Origin: Bacteroidales bacterium
Lineage (GTDB): Bacteria; Bacteroidota; Bacteroidia; Bacteroidales; UBA932
Direction: 5' to 3'
NCBI GenBank assembly: GCA_017427385.1
Contig: JAFRSW010000022.1
Coordinates: forward strand, 172,851 to 236,850
Length of the DNA: 64,000 nucleotides
This document shows, in pieces, positions 54,343-63,748 of this stretch (the stretch's first letter is position 1; each line of letters opens with the position of its first letter). Below the pieces are notes generated by a model, which was not told the DNA's origin, ran no database searches, and saw nothing but the letters and a program-made list of their open reading frames with translations. Both the position numbers and the translations under genes were made by a program.

Positions 54343-55461
54343 ATGAAGTACTACCTGATTGCCGGCGAAGCGTCCGGAGACCTCCACGGAAGCAACCTCA
54401 TGAAGGGGCTGCAAGCCGAAGACACGGCAGCGGAGTTCCGCTTCTGGGGCGGCGGAATGATGGAGGCCGTAGGCGGCACCAAGGTGCGGGACTACAAGGC
54501 CACTGCCGTGATGGGTGCGACCGACGTGCTCCGCAGCCTGGGCAAGATCTCCCGCAACCTGAAGGACTGCAAGGCCGATATCCTGGCCTGGCGGCCGGAT
54601 GTGGTAATCCTCATCGACTACCCCGGCTTCAACATGAAGATCGCGCGCTTCTGCCACGAGCACGGCATACGGGTATTCTACTACATCGCTCCCAAGACCT
54701 GGGCTTCGCGCGAAGGCAGGAACAAGAAACTGAAGGCCTGGGTGGACCGACTGTTCATAGTCTTCCCCTTCGAAATCCCCTACTTCGAGCAGCGCGGCAT
54801 TCCCTTCATATACAAGGGCAATCCGCTGATAGATGCGGTGGATTCTCACGAGTACGTGCGGCCGGTGCCGGAGAAGTACATCGCCATCCTCGCGGGTTCG
54901 CGCAAGGGAGAGATTTCCCATACCATGCCGAATGCCATGAAGATTGCGGACAAACTGCATGCGCTGCCGCAATATGCTGATTTTAAGTTCGTTGTAGCCG
55001 GAGCACCGGCGCGTTCTTCGGAGGATTACGAAAATTATGTTGCCGGACGGCCCTATGTGGAAGTGCTGTTCGGGCGCACTTACGACGTGCTGAAGTATGC
55101 CGAGGCTGCGCTTATCAATTCCGGAACCGCCTCGCTGGAGGCGGCCCTGATAGGCACGCCCCAGGTGGTATGCTGGAGCACGTCCTTTATCACGGCATTC
55201 CTCGCCAAGTACGCCCTGCACGTGCTGGACCACATCAAGTTCATTTCCCTTGGAAACCTTATCCTCGACAAACTCGCCTTCCGCGAACTGATCCAGTACG
55301 ACTACACCGCGGCCGCGGCCGGTGCCGAACTGCGGCGCCTGATAGAGGATGCCCCCTACCGCACACAGATGCTCGCTGATTACGCCGAAATCCGTGCCCG
55401 CCTGGGCGGCTCAGGAGCCTCCCGTGCAGTCGCTAAAGCGATGATTGAGTCTTTGGGTTAG
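54343..55461 (+). CDS. lpxB: Lipid-A-disaccharide synthase
   Basis: GT19 inverting glycosyltransferase of 372 residues, peripheral to the inner membrane, that joins 2,3-diacylglucosamine-1-phosphate to its UDP derivative. The N-terminus KYYLIAGEASGDLHGSNLM is the LpxB signature, with RFWGGGMMEAVGG and LLIDYPGFNMKIA-type VVILIDYPGFN following. NSGTASLEAALIGTPQVV near 260 is the nucleotide-binding region. The start at 54343 gives the canonical N-terminus. Confidence 0.96.
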   Translation: MKYYLIAGEASGDLHGSNLMKGLQAEDTAAEFRFWGGGMMEAVGGTKVRDYKATAVMGATDVLRSLGKISRNLKDCKADILAWRPDVVILIDYPGFNMKIARFCHEHGIRVFYYIAPKTWASREGRNKKLKAWVDRLFIVFPFEIPYFEQRGIPFIYKGNPLIDAVDSHEYVRPVPEKYIAILAGSRKGEISHTMPNAMKIADKLHALPQYADFKFVVAGAPARSSEDYENYVAGRPYVEVLFGRTYDVLKYAEAALINSGTASLEAALIGTPQVVCWSTSFITAFLAKYALHVLDHIKFISLGNLILDKLAFRELIQYDYTAAAAGAELRRLIEDAPYRTQMLADYAEIRARLGGSGASRAVAKAMIESLG

Positions 55462-56657
55462 CGGGATTTCTCTTCCATGAAGAGCTCGCTCTTGACGTAT
55501 TCTACACTCTTGACTGTGAAGTTATAGCCTGGGGAGCCAGGACGGGCGACCTTAAGGTACTTCTCGTACCATTCGAGCGCCTGTTTGTAATCTTTCTTGA
55601 TCTCGTAGCAGTAGCCTATCGTAGACAGTGCCTGGATGTATTTCGGGTTATACCGGTATGCCTCCTTGTAATGCTCTATCGCCTTGTCCCAGGAGTTTTG
55701 CTGCCTGTAATAACCAAGACCGTATTGCTGATGCAGGCGGTACATCACCGAAGCATCGGGCTGCACCATTTCCCAAGCCTTGTCCAGCCAGGGCTTGACA
55801 TCCTTTTCAAATTGCCATCCTAACTCAGACTTTACCGACGCTATCGCTATTGCAAGGTTGACATCGCTGGAATCAGCCTTCCAGGCTGTCAGCAGCTCTT
55901 TTTCCGCCCGGTAATGCGTTTTTGTATGCCAATAACTGTGCCCCAGATAAAAGTGAATCGGGTAAGAATCGTTGCCTATGTCTTCCTGGCGCTGAAACAC
56001 CGTTACGGCAGCATCATAATCTCCTTTGCGATAAAAGGCAAGCCCCTTGAGGGGTGCGATCATGGTGTTGTCGGGATCTTCCGCCAGGAAAGCTTCCGTT
56101 ATGGCGATGGCCCCGTCATAGTCTTCCGCCACGATGAGCACGTTTACCGCCTTCGATAGCACGGTCGCATTCATCGGATTTTTCGCAAGGGATTTCCTGT
56201 AGTACCACAGGGCGGAATCGGGCTTTTCCATCTGCCGGAATGAATCCCCGATGGAGCTCAGCACGGCAGGGATTGAGTCCAGCTGCAGGACTGCCTTTCC
56301 CGCCTGGATGCTGTTCGGCCAGTCCTTGAGGCGGGTATAGATCTGCATTAGACGTATCTTGTAGAGGATGTTTCGCGGAGCAGCAGAAGACAGCATGAAG
56401 TAGGTTCCAGCCGCACTTTCATAATCCCCACTCTGGAAATGGCAGTCGGCGAGCTCCGAAAGTACTTCGATATCGAAAGCACCGGGCTTCACCAGGGCGG
56501 AAAGTATCTCTATGGCCTCATCCGTCTTGAAGATGCTCTTGAGATACCTGGCCTGTGCGATGGTCTCCCTACGGACGAGCGAGTCGGGTGTCTGAGCCTG
56601 CGAAAGGATCAGGCTGCTGAACAGAAAGATTCCGGTTATGATACTTCTTGCACGCAT
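55458..56657 (-). CDS. TPR-repeat secreted protein
   Basis: Exported protein of 399 residues (signal peptide ending SQAQ) built of about nine tetratricopeptide repeats, for instance SALWYYRKSLAKNPMNATVL and AIEHYKEAYRYNPKYIQAL. It probably scaffolds a periplasmic complex. It overlaps the lpxB stop by 4 nt tail to tail and lies 8 nt after the M28 peptidase gene, within a GNAT-M28-TPR operon. Confidence 0.88.
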   Translation of the reverse strand: MRARSIITGIFLFSSLILSQAQTPDSLVRRETIAQARYLKSIFKTDEAIEILSALVKPGAFDIEVLSELADCHFQSGDYESAAGTYFMLSSAAPRNILYKIRLMQIYTRLKDWPNSIQAGKAVLQLDSIPAVLSSIGDSFRQMEKPDSALWYYRKSLAKNPMNATVLSKAVNVLIVAEDYDGAIAITEAFLAEDPDNTMIAPLKGLAFYRKGDYDAAVTVFQRQEDIGNDSYPIHFYLGHSYWHTKTHYRAEKELLTAWKADSSDVNLAIAIASVKSELGWQFEKDVKPWLDKAWEMVQPDASVMYRLHQQYGLGYYRQQNSWDKAIEHYKEAYRYNPKYIQALSTIGYCYEIKKDYKQALEWYEKYLKVARPGSPGYNFTVKSVEYVKSELFMEEKSR

Positions 56658-56665
56658 ATTCAGCT

Positions 56666-57919
56666 TCAGTTTTGTCTATCGATGAAACCGCAGACCAGAC
56701 GGAACAGGGGCTCGTAGCTGTCGAGCCTGACGGTGCGCATATTGTCGGCGGGAGTGTGATAATGAGGGAAGGCGCTGCCTTCTTTGTTCTCGAGGAAGAT
56801 GCAGGGGACACCGCGGATGGCGAAGGGATAGTGGTCGCTGTTGGCAGCGAGCTCACCGCGGTCCAGCTTTTCGAAGAGGTGCCGTTCCGCATTAACCGAC
56901 TTGAATTCAGCAAATTGCGACATTCCTGCATCGCTAACTTCGCAATAGAGGGCGGGGTTGTCGTCCCCTATCATGTCGATGTTGAAGAGGTATTTGATCT
57001 GAGTCAGCGGCACTATGGGATGCTCTGCAAAGAAGGTGGAACCGCGCAGGTTGGCGTCCTCTCCGGAGAAGGCCACGAAATACATGTCGTATTCGGGCTG
57101 ATGCAGCGCATAGTGTTTTGCCAGCGTAACTATTGCCGCCGTGCCGGAAGCATTGTCGTTGGCGCCGGGGTAATACACTTTTTTGCCAAGGTTGCCCAGA
57201 TGGTCGTAGTGGGCCGTGAACACGTAGCACGCATCGTGCTTCCGCCCCTCTACTTTTGCGATCACATTGAACAGTCCGTAATCGCTCAGGAACTTGCTGT
57301 CCACGTCCAGCTTTACGCTCTTTACATCCTCGATGGCCTCCGGAGTGACCCACACGATGGGCTTGTCCACAACCTTCTCGCCATAGGCTTTGAAGAACTT
57401 GATGGGAGCCTCCCAGGTGTAGAGAAGGCCGGCGTTGGCGCACTCCCCTGCTTTCTGGAGCTTGGAGAAGACCTTGCGGTGCTTGTATGTGAACCAGGAA
57501 TCGCAGCAGACAAGGCAGCCGGCATTCTCGGGCTTCGCCAGTTCCGCCAGTAGACGGTCTCCGTCGAAGTTCAGCGTATCCACGTGATACACAGGGAATT
57601 CCCCGTGCACTCCGGGAGAGTATTCCCGCATGGAGAAATCCACGCCCGTGCGGAGCTTCCTGCCATCGACCCACATGTCCGCCTTGCCGCAGAAAGTGTT
57701 TATGTTGATGGTGAACGGCTGAAGCGTGACCTCCGCCCCGGCTTTTTCGAATTCTTTCTCCAGATACTTTCCGGCCTTGTTGGCACCGTCTCTTGCATAG
57801 CCGCGCCCCTGGAACTTTGCAGAACTCAGTTCCTTGACTACTTTCTTAAAATACGGCAGGTCCTGGGCCTGCAGCTGCATGCCGGCCAGCGCCAGCAGAA
57901 TTATGATTATTCTCTTCAT
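56666..57919 (-). CDS. M28 family zinc aminopeptidase
   Basis: Secreted peptidase of 417 residues (signal peptide MKRIIIILLALAGMQLQAQ). The dinuclear zinc site appears in FTAHYDHLGN, PGANDNASGTAAI, and FSGEDANLRGS; a PA-like insert lies between about 120 and 260. It should trim N-terminal residues from peptides in the periplasm. I start at 57919, the first codon of a proper signal peptide, rather than a longer frame overlapping the acetyltransferase gene. Confidence 0.88.
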   Translation of the reverse strand: MKRIIIILLALAGMQLQAQDLPYFKKVVKELSSAKFQGRGYARDGANKAGKYLEKEFEKAGAEVTLQPFTININTFCGKADMWVDGRKLRTGVDFSMREYSPGVHGEFPVYHVDTLNFDGDRLLAELAKPENAGCLVCCDSWFTYKHRKVFSKLQKAGECANAGLLYTWEAPIKFFKAYGEKVVDKPIVWVTPEAIEDVKSVKLDVDSKFLSDYGLFNVIAKVEGRKHDACYVFTAHYDHLGNLGKKVYYPGANDNASGTAAIVTLAKHYALHQPEYDMYFVAFSGEDANLRGSTFFAEHPIVPLTQIKYLFNIDMIGDDNPALYCEVSDAGMSQFAEFKSVNAERHLFEKLDRGELAANSDHYPFAIRGVPCIFLENKEGSAFPHYHTPADNMRTVRLDSYEPLFRLVCGFIDRQN

Positions 57920-57929
57920 CCTCGTTGAA

Positions 57930-58466
57930 TTACAGATTGCCGTCGGGCCTGATGACCAGCCGCAAGACCCGGATGGGCCTGCCGGCCCCATGATACTGGG
58001 TCCCGTCGAAAACCATCTGCCCGGTAGGCAGGAACCCGCATTTTTCCATGACGCGGCCGCTGGCGGGATTGTCGACGAAGTGGCCGGAAACAAGGGACTT
58101 GATATCAGTCGTCTTGCGGACGTGATCTATCATAAGGCGCAGCGCTTCCGTGCATATACCCTTGTTCCAATAGGGTTTGGCAATCCAGTAACCGCAAACC
58201 GGCTCGCCATCCATAGCCGGCAGTTTGCAGTCGCACGAAGGGCCATAGCCCATTGCGCCTATGGCTTCTCCTGTTTCTTTAAGTTCGATTGCCCAGGTAT
58301 TCGTGGCGTCCTTGAACACGGTACGTATTACTTCCAGACTCTCTTCTACACTTTTATGCGGAGGCCATCCTGCACGCGTCCCGATATCAGGATCGCTTGC
58401 CCATTTGTAGAGCGTTTCAGCATCGCTGTCGCGCCACGGGCGAAGAATAATTCTGTCCGTTTCCAT
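57930..58466 (-). CDS. GNAT family N-acetyltransferase
   Basis: Cytoplasmic acetyltransferase of 178 residues, RimJ/RimL-like. TDRIILRPWRDSDAETLYKW opens it, GYWIAKPYWNKGICTEALRLMIDHV is the acetyl-CoA-binding loop region, and NPASGRVMEKCGF is the usual C-terminal signature. Substrate unknown. First gene of the operon, with a -7 box 22 nt upstream. Confidence 0.92.
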   Translation of the reverse strand: METDRIILRPWRDSDAETLYKWASDPDIGTRAGWPPHKSVEESLEVIRTVFKDATNTWAIELKETGEAIGAMGYGPSCDCKLPAMDGEPVCGYWIAKPYWNKGICTEALRLMIDHVRKTTDIKSLVSGHFVDNPASGRVMEKCGFLPTGQMVFDGTQYHGAGRPIRVLRLVIRPDGNL

Positions 58467-58488
58467 ATTCGTTTATCGTTTCCTTCTG

Positions 58489-58496
58489 CAAATATA
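58489..58496 (-). promoter_or_regulatory. -7 box of the GNAT-M28-TPR operon
   Basis: TATATTTG on the minus strand, 22 nt before the ATG at 58466. Confidence 0.65.
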
Positions 58497-58546
58497 CTTT
58501 TCTAACCGCATTTATGCAAGAGATTCCACTTTCTATGAAAATAATC

Positions 58547-58554
58547 TATATTTG
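58547..58554 (+). promoter_or_regulatory. -7 box of the YhfC-like gene, leaderless spacing
   Basis: TATATTTG ending 4 nt before the ATG at 58559; the message should start at the initiation codon. Confidence 0.6.
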
Positions 58555-58558
58555 TAAT

Positions 58559-59347
58559 ATGGTACCTGTAAGTTCAATGATAACCATGGCGCTGTGCGCC
58601 GTAATCGGCTTTGCCGTACCCGTGGCCATTGCCTGGTGGATGGCCAAGAAGTATAAGAACAGCCTTTATACGATACTCGTGGGTGCTGGCGTATTCATCG
58701 TCTTTGCACTGCTTCTGGAGCCTATCCTGCATCAGGTGGTGCTGAAGGGCCCGCACGGCCCCGCCATCATGGGAAACACCTTGTACTATGCACTTTACGG
58801 AGGTCTGGCCGCAGGTCTTTTTGAAGAAACCGGCCGCTTCCTGGGCATGAAATATCTTCTGAAGAAGAAATCTCCCAAAGCCAAAACCGCTGTCGCTTAT
58901 GGTATCGGTCACGGAGGAATCGAGATGCTGCTGATCTTCGGAGTAACCATGATTTCCAATCTGGTCCTGTCAGTCATGATCAACAACGGCCAGGCGGATA
59001 CCCTGCTTGCAACGGCTCCGGAAATGGCGAAGGAGCAGGTGCAGGCTCAGTTTACACAACTCCAGACAAACGGCACCGGCAAGTATCTGTTTGGTATTTG
59101 GGAGCGTTTTTCCGCCCTCGTCCTCCAAATCGGCCTTTCCCTCATGGTATGGACCGCAGTCCGCAAGGGTGGCAAATGGCTCTGGCTCTTCCCGGCCGCC
59201 ATCCTTTTGCATTTTGCAGTAGACGCATGCTGCGTATTGCTGATGAAGTCCGTGAGCATGGCCATAGTCGAGACCTTCGTTTTTGCCTTTGCAATAGCCG
59301 TCGGAGCGATAGGCTTCATGTTGGCAAAGAAACTCGATGCCGAATAA
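58559..59347 (+). CDS. YhfC-family intramembrane glutamic-type protease-like protein
   Basis: Multi-pass membrane protein of 262 residues with about seven helices. FEETGRFLGMKYLL (EExxR-like) and YGIGHGGIEMLLI provide the Glu/His residues of the CAAX-protease-like active site. A later HFAVDACC in the final helix adds a conserved histidine. Substrate unknown. I start at 59-base position 58559 because upstream in-frame codons precede the promoter box. Confidence 0.85.
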   Translation: MVPVSSMITMALCAVIGFAVPVAIAWWMAKKYKNSLYTILVGAGVFIVFALLLEPILHQVVLKGPHGPAIMGNTLYYALYGGLAAGLFEETGRFLGMKYLLKKKSPKAKTAVAYGIGHGGIEMLLIFGVTMISNLVLSVMINNGQADTLLATAPEMAKEQVQAQFTQLQTNGTGKYLFGIWERFSALVLQIGLSLMVWTAVRKGGKWLWLFPAAILLHFAVDACCVLLMKSVSMAIVETFVFAFAIAVGAIGFMLAKKLDAE

Positions 59348-60047
59348 TCAGCCTATGGCAAACCTGCTGCTGGACAACATGTTGGCGCATGCCGATCCTT
59401 CCCAGGTGGCAGGATTGGCCCGCTTCTTCAAAACCGGTCCGGGGCAGTACGGCGAAGGAGACAGGTTCCTTGGAATCAAGGTTCCCGTAACGCGCGAAGT
59501 CGTCAAGGAATGCTGGCGCTCCGTTGGCTTTCCGGAACTTGAGGAATGCATTTCCAGCGAGTATCACGAGGTGCGCCTGGCGGCCCTTCTAACCTTGGTA
59601 GAGCAGTTCCGCCACTGTCATTCTGAAGAATACATCCGCTTCTATCTCTCCCACACCACTTTCATCAACAACTGGGACCTCGTGGACCTCAGCTGCTATC
59701 CACTGCTGGGCGAATGGTTACTGGACAAGGACCGCTCTCTGCTCTACGACCTGGCGCAGAACGGCCGCACCATCTGGGAACAGCGCATCGGCATCGTCAG
59801 CACCATGACCTTCATCCGCCACGGGCAGTTGAAAGACACCTTCGACATCGCCGACATCCTGCTGCACCACCCCCACGATCTTATTCACAAGGCTGTAGGA
59901 TGGCTTCTTCGTGAGGCGGGAAAAAGGGACAAAGCCGCTCTGGGGGCATACTTGAAGCCACGATACCGGACCATGCCCCGCACAATGCTGCGCTATGCAA
60001 TAGAGAAGTTCCCGGAAGCGGAACGAAGAGCATTTTTGGCCTTGTAA
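59337..60047 (+). CDS. AlkD-like DNA alkylation repair protein
   Basis: HEAT-repeat-type DNA glycosylase-like protein of up to 236 residues. RFFKTGPGQYGEGDRFLGIKVP at about 29-50, FINNWDLVDLSC and WEQRIGIVSTMTFIR match the AlkD family, which removes alkylated bases without base flipping. It overlaps the YhfC stop by 11 nt; the ATG at 59355 is an equally acceptable start. Convergent with the phosphatase-peptidase gene 20 nt downstream. Confidence 0.88.
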   Translation: MPNNQPMANLLLDNMLAHADPSQVAGLARFFKTGPGQYGEGDRFLGIKVPVTREVVKECWRSVGFPELEECISSEYHEVRLAALLTLVEQFRHCHSEEYIRFYLSHTTFINNWDLVDLSCYPLLGEWLLDKDRSLLYDLAQNGRTIWEQRIGIVSTMTFIRHGQLKDTFDIADILLHHPHDLIHKAVGWLLREAGKRDKAALGAYLKPRYRTMPRTMLRYAIEKFPEAERRAFLAL

Positions 60048-60066
60048 AAGAGCACGCAGCTGAAGC

Positions 60067-62262
60067 CTACTTCCAACTATTGGCTAGCGACAGAGCAACA
60101 CTGAATACCAGGTTCACGTTTGCAAGAGTGCCGGAAAGGTCCCAGTCGTCCCGATATTCATCGGACGGCTTATGATACCACACTGGCATAGGGTATTTGT
60201 TGGGCCTGACGGGATCCGCCGGATGCAACCCATTCTCCCAAACCACCGCGGGTACTCCCTTCTTCACGAAATTATAGTGGTCCGAACGGAAGAACCAGCC
60301 ATCCGAATTGTCATCATCGAAGAAGATGCTGCGCCCCTGGGCTGCTGCAGCAGCCACATAGTATGGTGCCAGAGAACTCCCCTCTCCACCAAGCACGACC
60401 ATCTCCCGCGTGAGTTCCGCAGGGCCTATGCTTTCGAAATTGAGACATGCGACAGTCTTTTCCATGGGCACGGCCGGATGGGTGCAGTAGTACTCAGACC
60501 CGAACAGCCCGCTCTCTTCGGAGGATGGGAAGAGGAAAAGCACGGATCTCCTGGGACGCTCGGGCAGCGAAACGAACTTGCTGGCCGCCAGCAGTACCCC
60601 TGCCATCCCGGAGCCGTTATCCGCAGCGCCGTTGTAGATGGCATCGCCGGTTTCGTCCGGGGTGCCTATGCCCAGATGGTCCCAGTGCGCGCTCATCACC
60701 AGCACTCCCCCGTCAGGATCGGTTCCACGGAGAATGCCGCCCACATTCCGGGTTTCCCGGATATCGTAGGAGACATCCATCTTCACATCTCCCTTCAACT
60801 TAAGGGAAAATGACTTGAAGCCGGGCTTCTTAGCAGCCTCTATCGCCTTATCCATATCGAGACCGGCCGCGGCGAAGAGCTTTCGGGCGCCGTTCTCGTG
60901 CAGCCATCCCTTCACCCCCAGTTCACCGGCATTGTGCGTTTCAGGGTCGTAAATGGCCAGATTGTCTTCCATATGCCCGTTCACGCACACGTGCCAGCCG
61001 TAACTTGCAGCCTCGGTGTTGTGCAGCACCAGGCATCCGGCTGCGCCCTGACGGCGGGCCTCCTCGAACTTGTAGAGCCAGCGACCGTAGTAGGTCGTGT
61101 TGCGGCCGCGGAAGAGGGTGGCATCGTAGTAGCCTGGATCGTTCACCATCGCCACCACTATCTTGCCCCGAACGTCTATATCCTTGTAATCATCCCATCC
61201 GTATTCCGGAGCATGTATGCCGAAACCGCAGAATACGTACTCCGCCTTCGGCAGATACACTATGTCGGTGGCACGCGCAGTCCATACCACGGCATCGTCG
61301 GGATACTTCAGCACCGCCTTCTTTTTCCCTTTGGCAATCAATTGGTTACCCACAGGCCGGGCCGTCACGGAAATCATCCGGAAGGGCTGATACCAGCTGC
61401 CGTCAAAGGCGGGTTCCAGGCCCAGCTTTTCCAGTTCTCCGGCCAGATAGCGTATGGTCTTGTCTTCGTATTCCGTCATGGGCTTGCGGCCCCCGAACTC
61501 GTCGGACGAGACTGTGCGGATCCAACGGCGGAGCTGCCATTCATCATCCCCCGCAACGCTTACACCGGAAAGCTCTTCCCGCGCGGCCGCCAGGTCTTTC
61601 AGGTACTGCTCGCAGCACTGCAAGCGCGCAAAAACGGCCGATGACATCATCCGGCTGGCATCCACATCGCTCTGCCAGTGATAGTTGGCTATCACGCGGC
61701 TCTGGCCCCACTGGTAGCCGGCCGCCATTATGGTATCCTGCCTCTCGGGGTTCAACTGAGCGAGCACCAGGGCCATTCCCCATCCACGGGCGGTGTGCCC
61801 GGAAGGATAGGAACCCGTATGCCGCTCCTTTTCTTCGGTAGGCTTGAAAAGTGTGCCCTCCCCATAATAGACATACGGGCGCGTACGCAGATAGGCATTC
61901 TTGGGCTTTGTGGCCGCTGCGCGGAATGTGCGGATACAACGTCGCAGCAGGTGCATTGTGACAGGCGTGGTCTGCTCTGAAAGAAGGCGTCCGAAAGCGC
62001 CGCTGAAGTAGAGCGCCATGGTATCCACATTCGTGGTCGCCTCACGGGCAGCCCGCTCGGTTCGTTCGCCTGGCTTCAGGCTGCGTGCCCAGTCGTGCAT
62101 GGCCTTGTCGGCCGCAAATTCGGGAGAACCTTCCGCCGGAGGCGCAGGCAGGAAGTTCAGGATATCCGGCAGGTCCTTGACATCCAGATAAGACTGTGGC
62201 TTCTGCGCAAGCGCAGAAAAACAAATAACCAATAAGATTAATGCTGCCGTTGCTTTCTTCAT
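60067..62262 (-). CDS. Class A acid phosphatase fused to M28 peptidase
   Basis: Secreted bifunctional protein of 731 residues. After a signal peptide, residues about 40-230 form a PAP2/class A acid phosphatase: KNAYLRTRP (KX6RP at 121-129), SYPSGHT (151-157) and SRVIANYHWQSD (188-199), the full catalytic triad of motifs. Residues about 240-731 form an M28 zinc peptidase with SAHWDHLG (His526, Asp528), GAADNGSG (Asp548) and SSEESGLFGS. A PA-like domain is inserted at about 335-430. The gene has its own -7 box. No frameshift separates the halves, so it is a real fusion. Confidence 0.9.
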   Translation of the reverse strand: MKKATAALILLVICFSALAQKPQSYLDVKDLPDILNFLPAPPAEGSPEFAADKAMHDWARSLKPGERTERAAREATTNVDTMALYFSGAFGRLLSEQTTPVTMHLLRRCIRTFRAAATKPKNAYLRTRPYVYYGEGTLFKPTEEKERHTGSYPSGHTARGWGMALVLAQLNPERQDTIMAAGYQWGQSRVIANYHWQSDVDASRMMSSAVFARLQCCEQYLKDLAAAREELSGVSVAGDDEWQLRRWIRTVSSDEFGGRKPMTEYEDKTIRYLAGELEKLGLEPAFDGSWYQPFRMISVTARPVGNQLIAKGKKKAVLKYPDDAVVWTARATDIVYLPKAEYVFCGFGIHAPEYGWDDYKDIDVRGKIVVAMVNDPGYYDATLFRGRNTTYYGRWLYKFEEARRQGAAGCLVLHNTEAASYGWHVCVNGHMEDNLAIYDPETHNAGELGVKGWLHENGARKLFAAAGLDMDKAIEAAKKPGFKSFSLKLKGDVKMDVSYDIRETRNVGGILRGTDPDGGVLVMSAHWDHLGIGTPDETGDAIYNGAADNGSGMAGVLLAASKFVSLPERPRRSVLFLFPSSEESGLFGSEYYCTHPAVPMEKTVACLNFESIGPAELTREMVVLGGEGSSLAPYYVAAAAAQGRSIFFDDDNSDGWFFRSDHYNFVKKGVPAVVWENGLHPADPVRPNKYPMPVWYHKPSDEYRDDWDLSGTLANVNLVFSVALSLANSWK

Positions 62263-62269
62263 AACGATA

Positions 62270-62277
62270 CAAAAATA
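62270..62277 (-). promoter_or_regulatory. -7 box of the phosphatase-peptidase gene, near-leaderless spacing
   Basis: TATTTTTG on the minus strand, 7 nt before the ATG at 62262. Confidence 0.5.
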
Positions 62278-62356
62278 CGCATTCTTATTTATATATGAGA
62301 AACAGAATTTTTATGTAAATCGTAAATTTTTTTTATGTTTTCCATAAAATTGGCAT

Positions 62357-62364
62357 TATCTTTG
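62357..62364 (+). promoter_or_regulatory. -7 box of the DUF2975-XRE operon
   Basis: TATCTTTG, 33 nt before the ATG at 62398. It overlaps the longer open frame beginning at 62335, which supports the downstream start. Confidence 0.6.
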
Positions 62365-62397
62365 TCTTTCGATACCGCAAAACAAATAGACAACGAT

Positions 62398-62874
62398 ATG
62401 AACAATTCAACGCAAAAGAGTATCCGCAATCTCTCTATCGCCATCCTCGTAATAGGTGGCCTGGCTCTCGCCTGGACATGCATCCTGATGTTTTGCCAGA
62501 TATGGACGGAAAACAATATCCATCATATAATCTGGAATCCGGAAATCAAGGGCTGGCAGATTTTCATCCTTGCGGCTCGTTTCATCGGCTTGACGCTTCT
62601 GTACGTCCTGTGCTGGGTGTTCCTGTGCCGCACCAACCGTGGGCTGAAGGATGGAGATATCTTCCCTAAATCCAACATCTCCCTACTCCGCTGGTCTACC
62701 CTGATAGCGGCACTTCTCTCCCTTGTCCACTCCAATTATGACGCCGTGATGAAAGGAGAATCAGAGTTGATGTTGGATTCCTACATCATACTGGTCCCCC
62801 TCATCGTCCTCCTGTTCGCAGGTCTCTACAAAATGGCATATCTGGCAGCAAAAGACAGCAAACTCGCGATATGA
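62398..62874 (+). CDS. DUF2975 membrane protein
   Basis: Inner-membrane protein of 158 residues with four predicted helices (SIAILVIGGLALAWTCILMF, FILAARFIGLTLLYVLCWVF, STLIAALLSLVH, YIILVPLIVLLFAGLYKM). DUF2975 proteins are regularly encoded just before a small XRE regulator, as here; the next gene starts 4 nt before this stop. Function is unknown. Confidence 0.85.
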   Translation: MNNSTQKSIRNLSIAILVIGGLALAWTCILMFCQIWTENNIHHIIWNPEIKGWQIFILAARFIGLTLLYVLCWVFLCRTNRGLKDGDIFPKSNISLLRWSTLIAALLSLVHSNYDAVMKGESELMLDSYIILVPLIVLLFAGLYKMAYLAAKDSKLAI

Positions 62875-63113
62875 TTACCGTCAACCTAGATAAAATGCTC
62901 TGGGAGCGCCACATGAAGCTCTCTGAGCTGTCCGAAAAGATTGGAATCTCGATGACCAACCTTTCCCTCCTCAAGACGGGAAAAGGCCGTGCCATCCGCT
63001 TTACCACCCTCAACAAACTCTGCAAGGTGCTTGACTGCCTGCCCGGCGACATATTGGACTACCAGCCCGATTCTGAAGGCGTAGAAATGGAGGATGATAT
63101 CTATGAAGATTAA
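62871..63113 (+). CDS. XRE-family (YozG-like) small helix-turn-helix regulator
   Basis: DNA-binding protein of 80 residues. The HTH is MKLSELSEKIGISMTNLSLLKTGKGRAIRFTTL with the usual LCKVLDCLPGDILDYQ tail. It overlaps DUF2975 by 4 nt and probably controls that gene, as in similar two-gene modules. Confidence 0.9.
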   Translation: MITVNLDKMLWERHMKLSELSEKIGISMTNLSLLKTGKGRAIRFTTLNKLCKVLDCLPGDILDYQPDSEGVEMEDDIYED

Positions 63114-63726
63114 GTTAGCATTGGCCCTGCTTCTGCTGCCTGTGATGATATATGCGCAGGAACAACTGCCCCCTGCCGTAGTTATCGGCAAGAATGCCAA
63201 GGAAAAGTATCTCGTACGCCCCGGAGCAAAAGTAATGGGCAACGGTGCGCTCGGTGCATTCTTACTCCGGAGCGAGCAAGACCTGGAGCGTGAAATTGGC
63301 TCTTATACCCAGGTAAAAAAGCCTTTTCTGGTGAAGGATATCAATCTTTCCATACACGAGAACACTATCCCCGGCTGCGTCGCAGCCATCAATATCTACC
63401 GCATCGGTGGCAAGAAACAACCTTTATTCTTCAATGTCGCCGTTTCGGACAAGCCCCAGGACTATCATATCCGGCCGGAAGAACCCCTCGTGCTGGAACC
63501 TGGGAATTATTTCATCGCTTTCCAGATTGCAGGATGCGACAAAGAGGCCCTGAATGCATTCCTGGCCAAACCCGAAAAGGAACGAGGGTACGATGAAATG
63601 GCCCTGTATTTTGTGCTGCACTTCAAGAACAGCCACGGAAGGGATACACCCTTGGACAAAATGGAATATTGCCCCTTCAACATGGGCCTCGCAGTCAAAG
63701 GGCAGGAATATAAAAATCCGCAATAG
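63103..63726 (+). CDS. Hypothetical secreted protein in the DUF2975-XRE operon
   Basis: Exported protein of 207 residues with signal peptide MKIKLALALLLLPVMIYAQ. Recognisable parts include a beta-rich mature region (AAINIYRIGGKKQPLFFNVAV, EPLVLEPGNYFIAFQIAG). No family identified. The start at 63103 lies inside the XRE gene; the alternative at 63094 adds three residues. Its stop codon lies in the following terminator. Confidence 0.75.
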   Translation: MKIKLALALLLLPVMIYAQEQLPPAVVIGKNAKEKYLVRPGAKVMGNGALGAFLLRSEQDLEREIGSYTQVKKPFLVKDINLSIHENTIPGCVAAINIYRIGGKKQPLFFNVAVSDKPQDYHIRPEEPLVLEPGNYFIAFQIAGCDKEALNAFLAKPEKERGYDEMALYFVLHFKNSHGRDTPLDKMEYCPFNMGLAVKGQEYKNPQ

Positions 63727-63748
63727 AATCGCTCCTATTGCGGATTTT
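63713..63748 (+). terminator. Terminator at the end of the DUF2975-XRE operon
   Basis: Perfect 14-bp stem (63713-63726 with 63735-63748) with an 8-nt loop. The A-rich and T-rich ends make it usable on either strand. The stop codon of the preceding gene is inside the left arm. Confidence 0.9.
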
